Assembly (NCBI GenBank): GCA_964494475.1
Contig: CAZBRS010000024.1
Location: 1-64,000 of the forward strand
Length of the DNA: 64,000 nt
Direction: 5' to 3'
Source: CAZBRS01 sp964494475
GTDB taxonomy: Bacteria; Myxococcota_A; UBA9042; CAZBRS01
Made by a program: the position numbers and the translations under genes. Positions 38,196-47,900 of the stretch are shown piece by piece; within the stretch, counting starts at the first letter, position 1, and every line of letters begins with the position of its first letter. The notes beneath the pieces are model-generated. The model searched no databases, was not told the origin of the DNA, and saw only the letters and a program-made list of their open reading frames with translations.

Positions 38196-40306
38196 AGGCG
38201 ATGCTCCCGTTGCACCTGCAGAACGCTGCCTTCGCCTCGCTCGCGGGGCCCTTCGTCGAGGCGGGCGTGCTCGAGGCCGAGGAGGCCGTGATCGTCGATC
38301 GGCTGGCGCCCCTGGGCCCCGAGTCCGACCCCCTGCGCCTGCTGGGGCTGGCGTTCGCGGTGCGCGCGCCGCGCCTCGGGAGCGTGGGCGTCGATCTCAC
38401 GCGGCTCCGAGACCGGGCCGAGGCCGACCTCAACCAGGCCCGACGCGACGGCGACGAAGTCCCTCCGCTCGCCTGGCCCGAAGGGGAGGCGTGGCGTGCC
38501 CGGATCTTCGAGAGCGCGCTCGTCGGCGACGGGAACGCCGCCGAGCCCCGGCCCTTCGTGCGCTCCGGCGCGCTGCTCCTCACCTGGCGGCACTGGATTG
38601 GCCAGGAGGCCTTGGCGCGCGGGCTGGTCGCGCGGGTCGCCGCGCAGCCGACGATCGCCGGCGCGGCGCTCGACGAAGCCCTCCTGGCCGAGGGGCTCGC
38701 GCGGCTCTTCCCCGAGGGGTCCGGCGCCGGCGACCAGTTGGCCGCGGCCGAGGCGGGCGTCCGAGGCGCGCTCACGGTCGTCACGGGGGGGCCGGGCACG
38801 GGCAAGACCTTCGCCGTCAAGAACGTGCTGGCGCTGCTCGGCGAGCAGTGGCGGGCCCGCCACGGGCAGTTCCCTCTCGTCGCCCTGGCCGCGCCGACGG
38901 GCAAGGCCGCCTGGCGCATGACCGAGGCCACCCGCGAGGGCCTCGATCGGCTCCCCGTGACGGAGGAGGTCCGCGCGTGGTTGGCCGGGCTCGAGGCCGT
39001 CACGCTCCACCGGCTGCTGGGGGCCCGCCTCGGAGGCCGGGGCTTCCGTCACGGCGCCGCCTGGCCCCTGCCGGTCGACGTCGTCGTGGTCGACGAGGCG
39101 TCCATGGTCGATCTCGCCCTCATGACCCGGCTCGTCGAGGCCGTGCCGGCGTCGGCCCGGTTGATCCTGGCGGGCGACCCCGACCAACTGGCCAGCGTCG
39201 GCGCCGGGACGGTTCTGGCCGACGTAGCCACGGGTTTCGCGCCCTCCGGGCTCGCTTCGGGAGGTCGCGGTCCGCTCGTGCGCCTGCACCGCGCGCGACG
39301 CTTCGCGGCGGGCAGCGGCGTAGCGAGACTCGCCGAGGTCCTCTCCGCCGGTCTCGACGACGACGCGGAGCGGGTGACCGATTGGTTGACGGGCCGCGTG
39401 GTGCCCGACGGGGGCGCCTTGCGCGACGTCGAGCTCCACCCCCTCGAGGGGGGGCGACTGCCCGCTGCCGTGCTCACCCTCGTGGTCGACGCCTGCGCGC
39501 TGCGCCTGCAAAGGCTGTTCGCCGAGGTCCCCGCGCCGGGGGAGCGGCAGGCCTTCCTCGAGGCGCGCCTGGCCGACCTCGAGGCCTTTCGCGTGTTGAC
39601 CGCGCATCGCGCCGGGCCCCTCGGCGTGTCGGGCCTCACGCGCTCCATCATCGCGGCGCTGCGCGAGCGGCTGCCCGGCGTCCGGTTCGAGGGCGGGGGC
39701 TGGCTCGGGCGACCCGTCCTGGTCACCGAGAACCGCTACGATCTGGGCCTGCACAATGGCGACGTGGGGCTCGTGGCGGTCGGGTCGGCGGGGGACCGCC
39801 GCGTCATCTTCCCCGGCCTGGGAGCCTGTGGCGCCTTGGACGATCGCGTCATGGGGCGTCCCTGGCAGGCACCGTTGCGTCGTGGCGAACCTGTTACGGA
39901 CACGACCGACAGGCTCCCAGGGTTGTTGCCTGGGGGAGGGCCCCCAGACCCCCAGACGGAGCCCGGTAGCGCCAGGCGCTCCGGGCTCCTGGACGGCGCG
40001 ACCCTGCGCGAGCTCGACGTGGGGCGCCTGCCCGCCCACGAGACGGCCTTCGTGCACACCGTGCACCGGGCCCAGGGGTCGCAGTACGACACGGTCGTGG
40101 TCGTCCTGCCCGACCGCCCCTCGCCCCTCCTCACCCGCGAGCTCGTCTACACGGCCATCACGCGCGCCAGGCGGCGACTGGTGCTGGCGGCCGATCCCGA
40201 GATCCTGCGCCAGGCCCTGGGGCAGCGCGTCGAGCGCACGTCCACGTTGGCCGAATCGATCGTGAGCTGGGGGAACGGCCACGCTCTACCAGGAGATCTC
40301 CCATGA
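38192..40306 (+). CDS. recD: Exodeoxyribonuclease V alpha subunit (RecD) carrying an in-frame palindromic insert
   Basis: A 704-residue SF1 5'-3' helicase. VVTGGPGTGKTFAVKN is Walker A, APTGKAAWRM motif Ia, VVVDEASMVDLALM Walker B, LAGDPDQLASVGAG motif III, NRYDLGLHNGDVG and TVHRAQGSQYDTVVV motif V, and YTAITRAR motif VI. Between VIFPG and LRELDVGRLPAHET, where relatives have a short loop, residues about 542-600 are encoded by palindromic DNA (39817-39989). The frame stays open and all helicase motifs are retained, so the insert may be tolerated. GTG 38192 overlaps the recB stop. Confidence 0.93.
39817..39989. repeat. Palindromic element inside recD
   Basis: A 13-base arm starting CCTGGGAGCC at 39817-39829 recurs as its reverse complement at 39909-39921. 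A G/C-rich stretch (TGGGGGAGGGCCCCCAGA) follows, then a long hairpin with arms GGAGCCCGG (39958-39966) and CCGGGCTCC (39981-39989). It encodes a low-complexity, Pro/Gly/Arg-rich segment that interrupts a conserved part of RecD. Confidence 0.6.
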
Positions 40307-40968
40307 AGGTTGCCGCCTTCTTCGACCTCGACCGCACGCTCATCGACGCCAACAGCGGCCTGCTCTGGGCCCGCCACGAGCGCGAGCAGGGCAACATCTC
40401 GGCGTGGCAGCTCGCTCGCGCGACCCTCTGGAGCGGGCTGTACCTATTGTCGCTGGTCCGCCTCGACGACGCGTACGACGCGGCGTTGTCATACTACCGG
40501 GGCGTCTCGTCCTCCGAGCTCGAGGCCCGTACGCGCGCCTGGTTCCTCGAGGCCGTGGCCCGGCGGTTGCGCCCGGGCGCGGCGGCGGCCCTCGCCAGTC
40601 ACCGTGAGGCCGGCCACGCCCTGGTGCTGCTGACCAACGCGTCGTGCTACGAAGCGGCGGTGGCGGCCGAGACCTGGAAGCTCGACGCCTGGCTCGCCAA
40701 CTCGTTCCACACCGACGCGGCCGGGTGCCTCACGGGCGCCTACGAGAAGCCGCTCTGCTACGGCGACGGCAAGGTGCTGCGGGCGGGCCGCTGGTCGGTC
40801 GACCATGGCGTGAGCCTCGACGCCTCGTACTTCTACACCGACTCGCTCTCCGATCTCGCCCTGCTCGAGCGCGTCCGCAACCCCCGGGTCGTGAACCCGG
40901 ACCCGCGCCTGCGCCGCCTGGCCCGCTCCCGTGGCTGGCCCGTGCTCGACTGGGGGAGCCCGTCGTGA
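40303..40968 (+). CDS. HAD subfamily IB phosphatase (SerB-like)
   Basis: A 221-residue protein: FFDLDRTLIDANSG is motif I with both Asp, LLTNAS motif II, and YTDSLSDLALLERV motif IV. The helical cap (about 30-90) and the DRTL form match HAD-IB hydrolases of the phosphoserine phosphatase/CicA type. The substrate may be a phospholipid-linked or small phosphate; there is no evidence of serine synthesis nearby. The ATG overlaps the recD TGA by four bases, and its own TGA overlaps the next GTG. Confidence 0.85.
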   Translation: MKVAAFFDLDRTLIDANSGLLWARHEREQGNISAWQLARATLWSGLYLLSLVRLDDAYDAALSYYRGVSSSELEARTRAWFLEAVARRLRPGAAAALASHREAGHALVLLTNASCYEAAVAAETWKLDAWLANSFHTDAAGCLTGAYEKPLCYGDGKVLRAGRWSVDHGVSLDASYFYTDSLSDLALLERVRNPRVVNPDPRLRRLARSRGWPVLDWGSPS

Positions 40969-41873
40969 GCTACGCCGATTGCCACCTGTGTCCCCGCCAC
41001 TGCGGGGTCGACCGCACCGCCGGCGTCCGGGGCACCTGCCGTTCGTCCGATCGCGTGCGCGTCTCGCACGCCGTGCCCCACTTCGGCGAGGAGCCCCCCA
41101 TCACCGGTCGGCGCGGCTCCGGGACCGTCTTCTTCGCGGGCTGCGCGCTCGGGTGCAGCTTCTGCCAGAACCACCAGATCAGCCACGACGGCGGGGCGGG
41201 CCGCGAGGTGCCGGTCGAGCATCTGGCCGAGCTCTTCCTGGCCCTGCAGGCCAGGGGCGTGCACAACGTCAACCTCGTGACCGCCAGCCACTTCGCACCT
41301 TCGGTCGTGCGCGCGCTCCAACTGGCGAAGGGCCAGGGCCTCTCGGTGCCCGTCGTCTGGAACTCGTCGGGCTACGAGCTGGTCGAGACGCTGCAGCGGC
41401 TCGAGGGGCTGGTCGACGTCTACCTGCCCGACGCCAAATTCGCCGACGCCGATCTGGCGGCGCGCCTCTGCCACGCGCGCGACTACCCCGAGGTGAACCG
41501 GGCGGCCCTGGCCGAGATGTTCCGGCAGGTGGGGCACCTGCGCCTCGACGACGGGGGCCTGGCGCGTCGCGGCATGATCGTGCGGCACCTGGCGTTGCCG
41601 AACCACCTCGACAACACCTTCGCGGTGCTCGACGATCTGGCCGAGCGCTACGGCGCCGAGCTCCACGTCAGCCTCATGGCCCAGTTCCGGCCGTTCGGGC
41701 GCACCGACCGCCTGGGCGACGTCGATCGACCGCTCACCCAGGACGAGGCCGACGTGCTGCCCGCCTGGATGCAGCGCTTCGGGTTCAACGGCTGGGTGCA
41801 GTCGCTCGAGGCCATCGACGAGGGCATCCCCGACTTCGGGCGCGAGGCGCCGTTCCAATGGGAGAAGACATGA
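40965..41873 (+). CDS. Radical SAM protein, pyruvate formate-lyase activase-like
   Basis: A 302-residue protein with GTG start overlapping the preceding stop. The radical SAM cluster is Cys60-xxx-Cys64-xx-Cys67 (CALGCSFCQNH). An N-terminal Cys-rich part (CHLCPRHCGVDRTAG) is typical of the uncharacterised PflA-like/AmmeMemoRadiSam-related group. VVWNSSGYE and DVYLPDAKFAD follow. No pyruvate formate-lyase lies in the window, so the target is unknown. Its TGA overlaps the next ATG. Confidence 0.87.
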   Translation: MSYADCHLCPRHCGVDRTAGVRGTCRSSDRVRVSHAVPHFGEEPPITGRRGSGTVFFAGCALGCSFCQNHQISHDGGAGREVPVEHLAELFLALQARGVHNVNLVTASHFAPSVVRALQLAKGQGLSVPVVWNSSGYELVETLQRLEGLVDVYLPDAKFADADLAARLCHARDYPEVNRAALAEMFRQVGHLRLDDGGLARRGMIVRHLALPNHLDNTFAVLDDLAERYGAELHVSLMAQFRPFGRTDRLGDVDRPLTQDEADVLPAWMQRFGFNGWVQSLEAIDEGIPDFGREAPFQWEKT

Positions 41874-42799
41874 CGACCCGGGCCGAAGCGCGCGCCGTGA
41901 CCACCGTGATCGATCCCGAGCTCTGCACGGGCTGCGGCCGCTGCGTCGGGGTCTGCCCCAGCGACACGCTCTCGCTCGTCGACGGCAAGGCCCGCGTCAC
42001 GGGCGCCGACTCGTTGAACTGCGGGCACTGCGAGGCCGCGTGCCCCGAGGGGGCCATCCGCGTCGGGGGGGCGCCCGCCGATACGCTCGCCTTCCGCACC
42101 GTCGCGCTCGGCGATCGGTCCGTGGCGCCGGGAGAGAGCGACGCCGCCGAGGTGCTGCGCCTGCTCGGCTCGCGCCGCTCGTGCCGCCGCTTCGCGACCG
42201 ACCCCGTCGACCCCGACGTGCTCGACGATCTGGTGCGCGCGGGCACCCTGGCGCCGTCGGGCACCAACAGCCAACTCTGGACCTTCACGATCCTCCCCGA
42301 CCGCGCGCGCGTCGAGGGCCTGGCGCGCGGCGTGGCCGACTTCTTCCGGCTGCTGAACCGCCTGTCCTCGTTCCGGGCCGTGCGGTTCGCCTCGCGCTTC
42401 GCGCCGGGCGACCCCCTGGGCACCTACCACCGCGAGTACAGCGCCTCGGTCGCCGAGGCCCTGGCCGAGTGGGAGGGGGGAGGGCGCGAGCGCCTGTTCC
42501 ACGGCGCCCCCGCGGCCATCGTCATCGCCACGAGGCGCGGGGCGTCGACCGCGACCGAAGACGCCCTGCTGGCGGCCCAGAACATCCTGCTGGCCGCCCA
42601 CGCCCTCGGCTACGGCACCTGCCTCATCGGCTTCGCCGTGGCGGCCATGCACGCGAACCCCCGGCTGCAGGCCCGTCTGGGCATCCCGGGCGACGAGAAG
42701 GTGCGGGCGGTCATCGCAGTGGGGCGCTCGAAGGAGCGCTACGTCAAGCTGGCGGCCCGCAAGCGGGCGATCGTGAGGACGGCGCCGCCGGCGCGGTAG
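41870..42799 (+). CDS. Nitroreductase with N-terminal two-[4Fe-4S] ferredoxin domain
   Basis: A 309-residue fusion. Residues 15-65 carry two clusters: CTGCGRCVGVCP and CGHCEAACP. From about 95 there is an FMN nitroreductase fold: SRRSCRRF, LAPSGTNSQLW, then AQNILLAAHALGYGTCLIG. Such fusions pass electrons from ferredoxin to FMN and reduce nitro or quinone substrates. It ends the eight-gene chain started at 28192; the next gene is convergent and abuts it directly. Confidence 0.9.
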   Translation: MTTRAEARAVTTVIDPELCTGCGRCVGVCPSDTLSLVDGKARVTGADSLNCGHCEAACPEGAIRVGGAPADTLAFRTVALGDRSVAPGESDAAEVLRLLGSRRSCRRFATDPVDPDVLDDLVRAGTLAPSGTNSQLWTFTILPDRARVEGLARGVADFFRLLNRLSSFRAVRFASRFAPGDPLGTYHREYSASVAEALAEWEGGGRERLFHGAPAAIVIATRRGASTATEDALLAAQNILLAAHALGYGTCLIGFAVAAMHANPRLQARLGIPGDEKVRAVIAVGRSKERYVKLAARKRAIVRTAPPAR

Positions 42800-43495
42800 T
42801 CACCGCGCGCACCGGGAGCCGAGCAGCCGGGCGAACAGCTCGGGCACCGTGTCGACCACCCACTCGGCCCCCTCGTCCACGAGCGCGGCGCGGTCCTCGG
42901 CGCCCCAGGTGACGCCCACGGCGGTCACTCCGGCGGCTCGGCCGAGGCCGATGTCGGCGCGGGCGTCGCCCACCATGACCACGCGGTCGCGGGCCGTGGG
43001 CAGGTCTCGCAGGATGCGCTCGAGCATGGCAGCGTGCGGCTTGGGGTGGGGCACGTCGTCGGCGGCCACCACGGCGTCGAAGGTGCCTCCGAGCGCGAGG
43101 TGGTCGATCATGTGCTCCAGGCCCCTTCGGCTCTTGTTCGAGGCCACGGCCAGGCGGGCGCCCGCGGCCTCGAGGGCTGCCAGCCCCTCGCGTACGCCGG
43201 GGAAGAGCGTCGTGAGCGCCGGAGCCAGTTCGAAGTACAGCGGGCGGTAGGCGTGGCGCACCCGCTCGACCTGCGCCTCGTCGGCGCCGATGGGCAGCAC
43301 GGCGCGGATCACGTCGAGGAGGGGGCGGCCGATGTGGGGGGTGATGGCGCCGGCCTCGCGGATCGGGGCGCCCGCCTCTTGCAGGGCCGCGTTCATGGCC
43401 GCGACGATGCCTTCGTGGCTGTCGACCAGCGTGCCGTCGAAGTCGAAGACCACCAGGTCGTAGGGCCGCGTCGAGCCTGCGGAGGCGGCCGTCAT
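42800..43495 (-). CDS. HAD subfamily IA phosphatase, phosphoglycolate phosphatase-like
   Basis: A 231-residue protein: FDFDGTLVDS is motif I, VASNKSRRGLE motif II, HPKPH motif III, and MVGDARADIGLGRAAG motif IV. ITPHIGRPLLDVI is the cap typical of Gph-like enzymes, which clear 2-phosphoglycolate, including that from oxidative DNA 3' end repair. That role would suit the adjacent SRAP and macro-domain genes, but the substrate is not fixed by sequence. The ATG overlaps the SRAP TGA. Confidence 0.87.
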   Translation of the reverse strand: MTAASAGSTRPYDLVVFDFDGTLVDSHEGIVAAMNAALQEAGAPIREAGAITPHIGRPLLDVIRAVLPIGADEAQVERVRHAYRPLYFELAPALTTLFPGVREGLAALEAAGARLAVASNKSRRGLEHMIDHLALGGTFDAVVAADDVPHPKPHAAMLERILRDLPTARDRVVMVGDARADIGLGRAAGVTAVGVTWGAEDRAALVDEGAEWVVDTVPELFARLLGSRCAR

Positions 43496-44190
43496 GCCAG
43501 CTCCAGCGTGCCGTCGTGGGGCAGGGGTGCCAGCAGGCCGGGTTCGTCGACGCGGGCGTCGCCCACGCGGGGCGAGACGCGGTGGGCCCGCAGGGCGCGG
43601 GCGGGGAAGGGAACGAGCAGCGCCGTCAGCGCGGCGGGGTGCGCCTCGGCGTCGAGCCAGGGCTCGTACGCGTCGGGGGCCAGGATCACGGGCATGCGGT
43701 CGTGCACGGGGGCGACCAGCTCGTTGGGGGTGGTGGTGAGCAGCGCGCAGGTCTGCAGCTCGCCGCCGTCCGGCGCCACCCAGCTCTCCCACAGGCCCGC
43801 CACGGCGAAGGGGCCGTCGTCGGCGCGCCGGAAGGCCCAGGGCTCGCCGCCCCTGCGGCCGGTCTTCCTCCACTCGTAGAACGCCGACATGGGCACCAGG
43901 CAGCGCCGACGCTCGAACGCCTTGCGGAACGCGGGCTTGTCGGCCACGGTCTCGCTGCGGGCGTTGATGAGGCGCGCGCCGATGGCGGGGTCCCGCGCCC
44001 AGCCGGGCACGAGCCCCCAGCGCAGGCCGACCAGCTCGCGTCCGACGGTGTCAGGGTTGCGCACGACCGCCACGTCCTCAGCGGGCGCGACGTTGTAGCG
44101 GGGCCTGCCCCGGTACGCATCGCTCTGCGCCAGCCCGAAGTGCAAGAGCAGCTCGCCGGACGAGGTCGTGAGCGCGAAGCGGCCGCACAC
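43492..44190 (-). CDS. SRAP-domain protein (YedK/HMCES), abasic-site crosslinker
   Basis: A 232-residue protein starting MCGRFAL; Cys2 becomes the N-terminal nucleophile that forms a thiazolidine with abasic sites in single-stranded DNA. Other family residues are Asn76 (LINARSET), Glu106 (FYEWRK) and His163 (VHDRMP). It shields abasic sites at replication forks. It lies three bases after the macro-domain gene and overlaps the HAD gene. Confidence 0.95.
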   Translation of the reverse strand: MCGRFALTTSSGELLLHFGLAQSDAYRGRPRYNVAPAEDVAVVRNPDTVGRELVGLRWGLVPGWARDPAIGARLINARSETVADKPAFRKAFERRRCLVPMSAFYEWRKTGRRGGEPWAFRRADDGPFAVAGLWESWVAPDGGELQTCALLTTTPNELVAPVHDRMPVILAPDAYEPWLDAEAHPAALTALLVPFPARALRAHRVSPRVGDARVDEPGLLAPLPHDGTLELA

Positions 44191-44193
44191 GGG

Positions 44194-44906
44194 TCAGGCC
44201 TCGAGGCCGGCGGCGGCGGAGAGGGCCTCGGCGAAGGCCTCGAAGCTCGACGGGCCGTAGAGCACGAAGACCACGCNNNNNNNNNNNNNNNNNNNNNNNN
44301 NNNNNNNNNNNNNNNNNNNNNNNNNNNNNNNNNNNNNNNNNNNNNNNNNNNNNNNNNNNNNNNNNNNNNNNNNNNNAGGGCCTCGGCGAAGGCCTCGAAG
44401 CTCGACGGGCCGTAGAGCACGAAGACCACGCGCTGGAGCGTGTGCCCCGGCTCGAGCAGGAAGCTCGAGACGGTCTCGATCGCCAGGTTGGCCGCCCGGT
44501 CGATGGGAAAGCGGTAGGCGCCGGTGCTGATGGACGGGAGGCCGATGGAGCCGAGGCCGGCCTCGTCGACCAGCTCGAGCGACCGCCGGTAGGCGCTCTC
44601 CAGCCGATCGTCTTCGGCGCGGCGTCCTCCTTCCCAGATCGGGCCCACGGCGTGGACGACCAGGCGAACGCCCTGGGCCTCCAGGTCGAAGGCGCCGGTC
44701 GCCACGGCCGCGCCCACGGGGCACCCCCCGAGCTCGCGACAGGCCTCGAGCAGGCGCGGGCCGGCGGCCCGGTGCACGGCGCCGTCGACGCCCCCGCCCC
44801 CCCGCAGCTCCTTGTTGGCGGCCGTCACCAGCGCCTCGAGCTTCTGCTGGACCAGATCCCCTTGCACAAGCTCGATCGAGCCGTGCCCCACCTTCGCCGA
44901 GATCAT
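44194..44906 (-). CDS. Macro-domain ADP-ribose hydrolase, interrupted by an assembly gap
   Basis: The product starts MISAKVGHGSIELVQGDL after a perfect AAGGAGG. TAANKELRGGGGVDGAVHRA is the ADP-ribose-binding loop and PSISTGAYRFP the second loop, placing it with MacroD-type deacetylases/hydrolases. A 100-N gap and a duplicated 55-base flank cut the gene. Removing the 155-base surplus (gap plus one copy) yields an intact frame of 185 residues ending AEALSAAAGLEA. The gene is therefore probably whole in the organism. Its start overlaps the stop of the giant repeat protein. Confidence 0.85.
44222..44276. repeat. 55-base flank, left copy of assembly duplication
   Basis: This copy, beginning AGGGCCTCGGCG, is identical to 44377-44431 across the N gap. 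It codes for part of the macro domain. Exact identity and location at the gap edges indicate unmerged contig ends rather than a biological repeat. Confidence 0.9.
44277..44376. other. Assembly gap of 100 N
   Basis: A run of exactly 100 N, the conventional length for a gap of unknown size. It is bordered by identical 55-base sequences, so the true gap is probably nil or negative. Confidence 0.99.
44377..44431. repeat. 55-base flank, right copy of assembly duplication
   Basis: Identical to 44222-44276; see the gap. This copy reads in frame with the upstream part of the macro-domain gene. Confidence 0.9.
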
Positions 44907-47900
44907 GAAAGCCTCCTTCGGAGAACGATCCATCCGAGGCCGAGGAGCAGCGCCCACGGGCCGAAGGGCGCCCCCACGGCGCACGACGAGCCGCCGCCTC
45001 CGCTCTGCACCTGGCCTCCGTCGACGACGAACGGCGCCGCGTCGTCGGCCTCGACGACCTCTCCCGCCACCGCCTCGCCGGCCGCGTCGGCCTCGACCGC
45101 GGGCTCGGGAGGTTCGGCGCCCGTCTCGCGCACCGTCACGAACACGTCGTCGGGCGTGCTGTTGGCCTGGCCGTCGTTCACGATGAGCATGAAGAGCAGC
45201 GGCGTGTCCTTGGCGACGTACGGGGCCAGGAAGCCCGGGGTCGTCGACGCAGCGTCGGAGAGCGCCACCGACGGGCCGGCCTGCTGCGACCAGGCGACGG
45301 TCAGGGCGTCGCCGTTGGGATCGGTCGAGGCGCCCGCGTCGAGCGTGACCCACGCGCCCTCGTCGACCACGAGATCGGGGCCCGCGTCGGCGCGCGGCTT
45401 CTCGTTCAGGGTGTTCTGCACCGTCACCACGGTCACCGAGGGTTCACTCGGCTCGGCGCCGTCATCGACCACCAGGCGGAACTCCAGCGCCGTCGCGCCC
45501 GTCACGCTGGGCGCGACGAAGCCGGGGGTGGCCGTGGCCTTGTCGTGCAGCGTGACCGTCGGGCCCTCGATCTGGCTCCAGAAGAAGCCGAGCGCGTCGC
45601 CGTCGGCGTCGGACGAGAGCCGCCCGTCGAGGGTGACCTCGGCGCCCTCGGCCACGACCTGGTCGACCCCGGCTTCGGCCACCGGGGCGATGTTCATCTG
45701 GCACTCCCACTCCAGGCAGCGATAGCCCGGCGTGCAGTCGGGATCCTTCTCGCAGGTGGCGCCGCAGGCCGAGCCGGTGGCGCAGAAGGCGTAGGGCTCG
45801 CACGACAGGATGGGGCCGGCCACGCATTTGCCCACGGCGCTGCACTGGCCCCGGGTGAGCAGGTGCCCCGCCAGGCAGCGCGTGGGCTGGCCGCAGGCCG
45901 TACCCGCTGGAGCGTTCACGAAGCCCGTGCACGCGCCGAACTCGCAGTGTCCGCCGGTGCGACACTCGTCGGGGTGCTGGCAAAGGGCGCCGTCGGCGAG
46001 CGGGCTCCACGCGAACGCGGACCCGGGTCGGCACGCCTCGCAGGGGTTGTCGGGGTTCGGCGTGTCGAGGGCCACGCAGGCTCCTGCGATCAGGCAGCCC
46101 CCGTCGACCGGGTGGGAGCACGCGCCGCCCAGGCAGTAGTCGGCCGAGCAGCCCAGCCCGTCGTCGGGGCAGAAGGTGCCGTCGGGGAGGGTCGTCACGA
46201 CGCAGACGCCTCCGAGGCAGCCCCCCGCGCGGCAGGGATCGTCGTCCTCGGCGCAGGCGCTGCCGTCGTCCTTCGCGGGCTCGGAGCACTCGCCGGTCAG
46301 GGGATGGCATTCGCCCGGGGAGTGGCATTCGTCCTTGGCGGGGCACACCTTGAAGAGGGCGCCCCGGCACGCGCCGTCCTGGCAGGTGTCGGACAACGTG
46401 CAGGGATCGAGGTCGTCGCACGACGTGCCGTTGGCCACGGCCGGGGCCTCGCAGAGCCCGGTCGCGGGATCGCAGCCGGAGGTCGACTGGCAGGGCGAGG
46501 CCGGCGGGCAGAGCACGGGCTCGTGTCCGGTGCAGCGGCCGACCAGGCACACGTCGTGGGCGGTGCAACCGTCGCCGTCGTCGCACGCCACGAAGTCGGG
46601 CACCGCCTCGACCCGGCAGGCGCCGGTGGCCGGGTCGCAGCCCTGCGCCTGCTGGCACGGGGCCGCGGGGGGGCAGGTCCGGGGGGCTCCGGCGACGCAC
46701 CGACCCGCCACGCAGGCGTCGTCGGGGGTGCAGGGGTCGCCGTCGTCGCAGGCGCTGCCGTCGGGTTTCGGGTCGGCGACACACGCTCCCGTGGCAGGCT
46801 GGCAGACGACGGTCTTCTCACAAACGCCGGGCGCGGGGCAGGGCAGGGCCCCGGCGGTCACGCAGGCGCCGGCCACGCAACGTTCGCCCACGGTGCAGGC
46901 GTCGTGGTCGTCGCAGGTCAGCCCGTCCTCGAGGGGGGTGCCCACGCACTGCCCGCCGACGGGATCGCACCCGGCCTGGGCGCGGCAGGGGCCGGTCGGC
47001 GGGCACTCGAGCGTGAGCGCCGACGTGCAGGCGCCCCCCAGGCAGGCGTCGCCGAGGGTGCAGGCGTCGTGGTCGTCGCAGGGGGTGCCGTCGGGCCGGT
47101 CGGGGTAGAGGCACCCTCCTTCGCCGAGGCTTCGGAGGGCAAGGGCAAGCCCCTCCTCGCAGACCCCCACACCCCGGCACGCGTCGGGCGCGGGGCACGT
47201 CACGGGGACGCCGGGCGTGCAGACGCCGCCCTGGCAGGTGTCGGCCATGGTGCACGCCAGGCCGTCGTCGCACGGCGCGTCGTCGGAGCGCGCGGGGTTC
47301 GTGCAGGTGCCCGAGAAGGGGTCGCATCGCCCCGCGACGTGACAGGGATCCAACGCCTCGCACGAGACCGGCGCGCCCGGGGCGCACGCGCCACCCGTGC
47401 AGGCGTCGGCGATCGTGCAGGGATCGCCGTCGTCGCAGGGCGCGCCGTCGGGGAGCGGCACCTCGTCGCACGCCCCGGTCGCGGGGTCGCAGGCGAGGGC
47501 CGCGTGACACGGAAGGGGCGCCGGGCAGGCGACCGGCTCGAAGCCCTGGCAGCTTCCTGCGGAGCAGGCGTCGCGGCGCGTACACGCGTTGGCGTCGTCG
47601 CACCAGGACCCGTCGGGCCGGACCACCTCGACGCAGCCGCCGGTGGCCGGATCGCACGCGCCGCCCACGCGGCAGGGGCCGCTCGCTTCGCAGGGCGCGG
47701 GGCTTCCGGGCGCGCAGGCGCCCCCCAGGCAGGCGTCGCCCTGGGTGCAGGCGTCGCCGTCGTCGCACGCGGCGCCGTCGGGCAGCGTGGCCACGCGGCA
47801 CTCGCCGCTGAGGCTGTCGCAGCCCTGCGACACGTGGCAGGACCCTGGCGGCGGGCACGGCCGCGGGCCGCCTCCCACGCAGGCGCCGTCGAGGCAGGCG

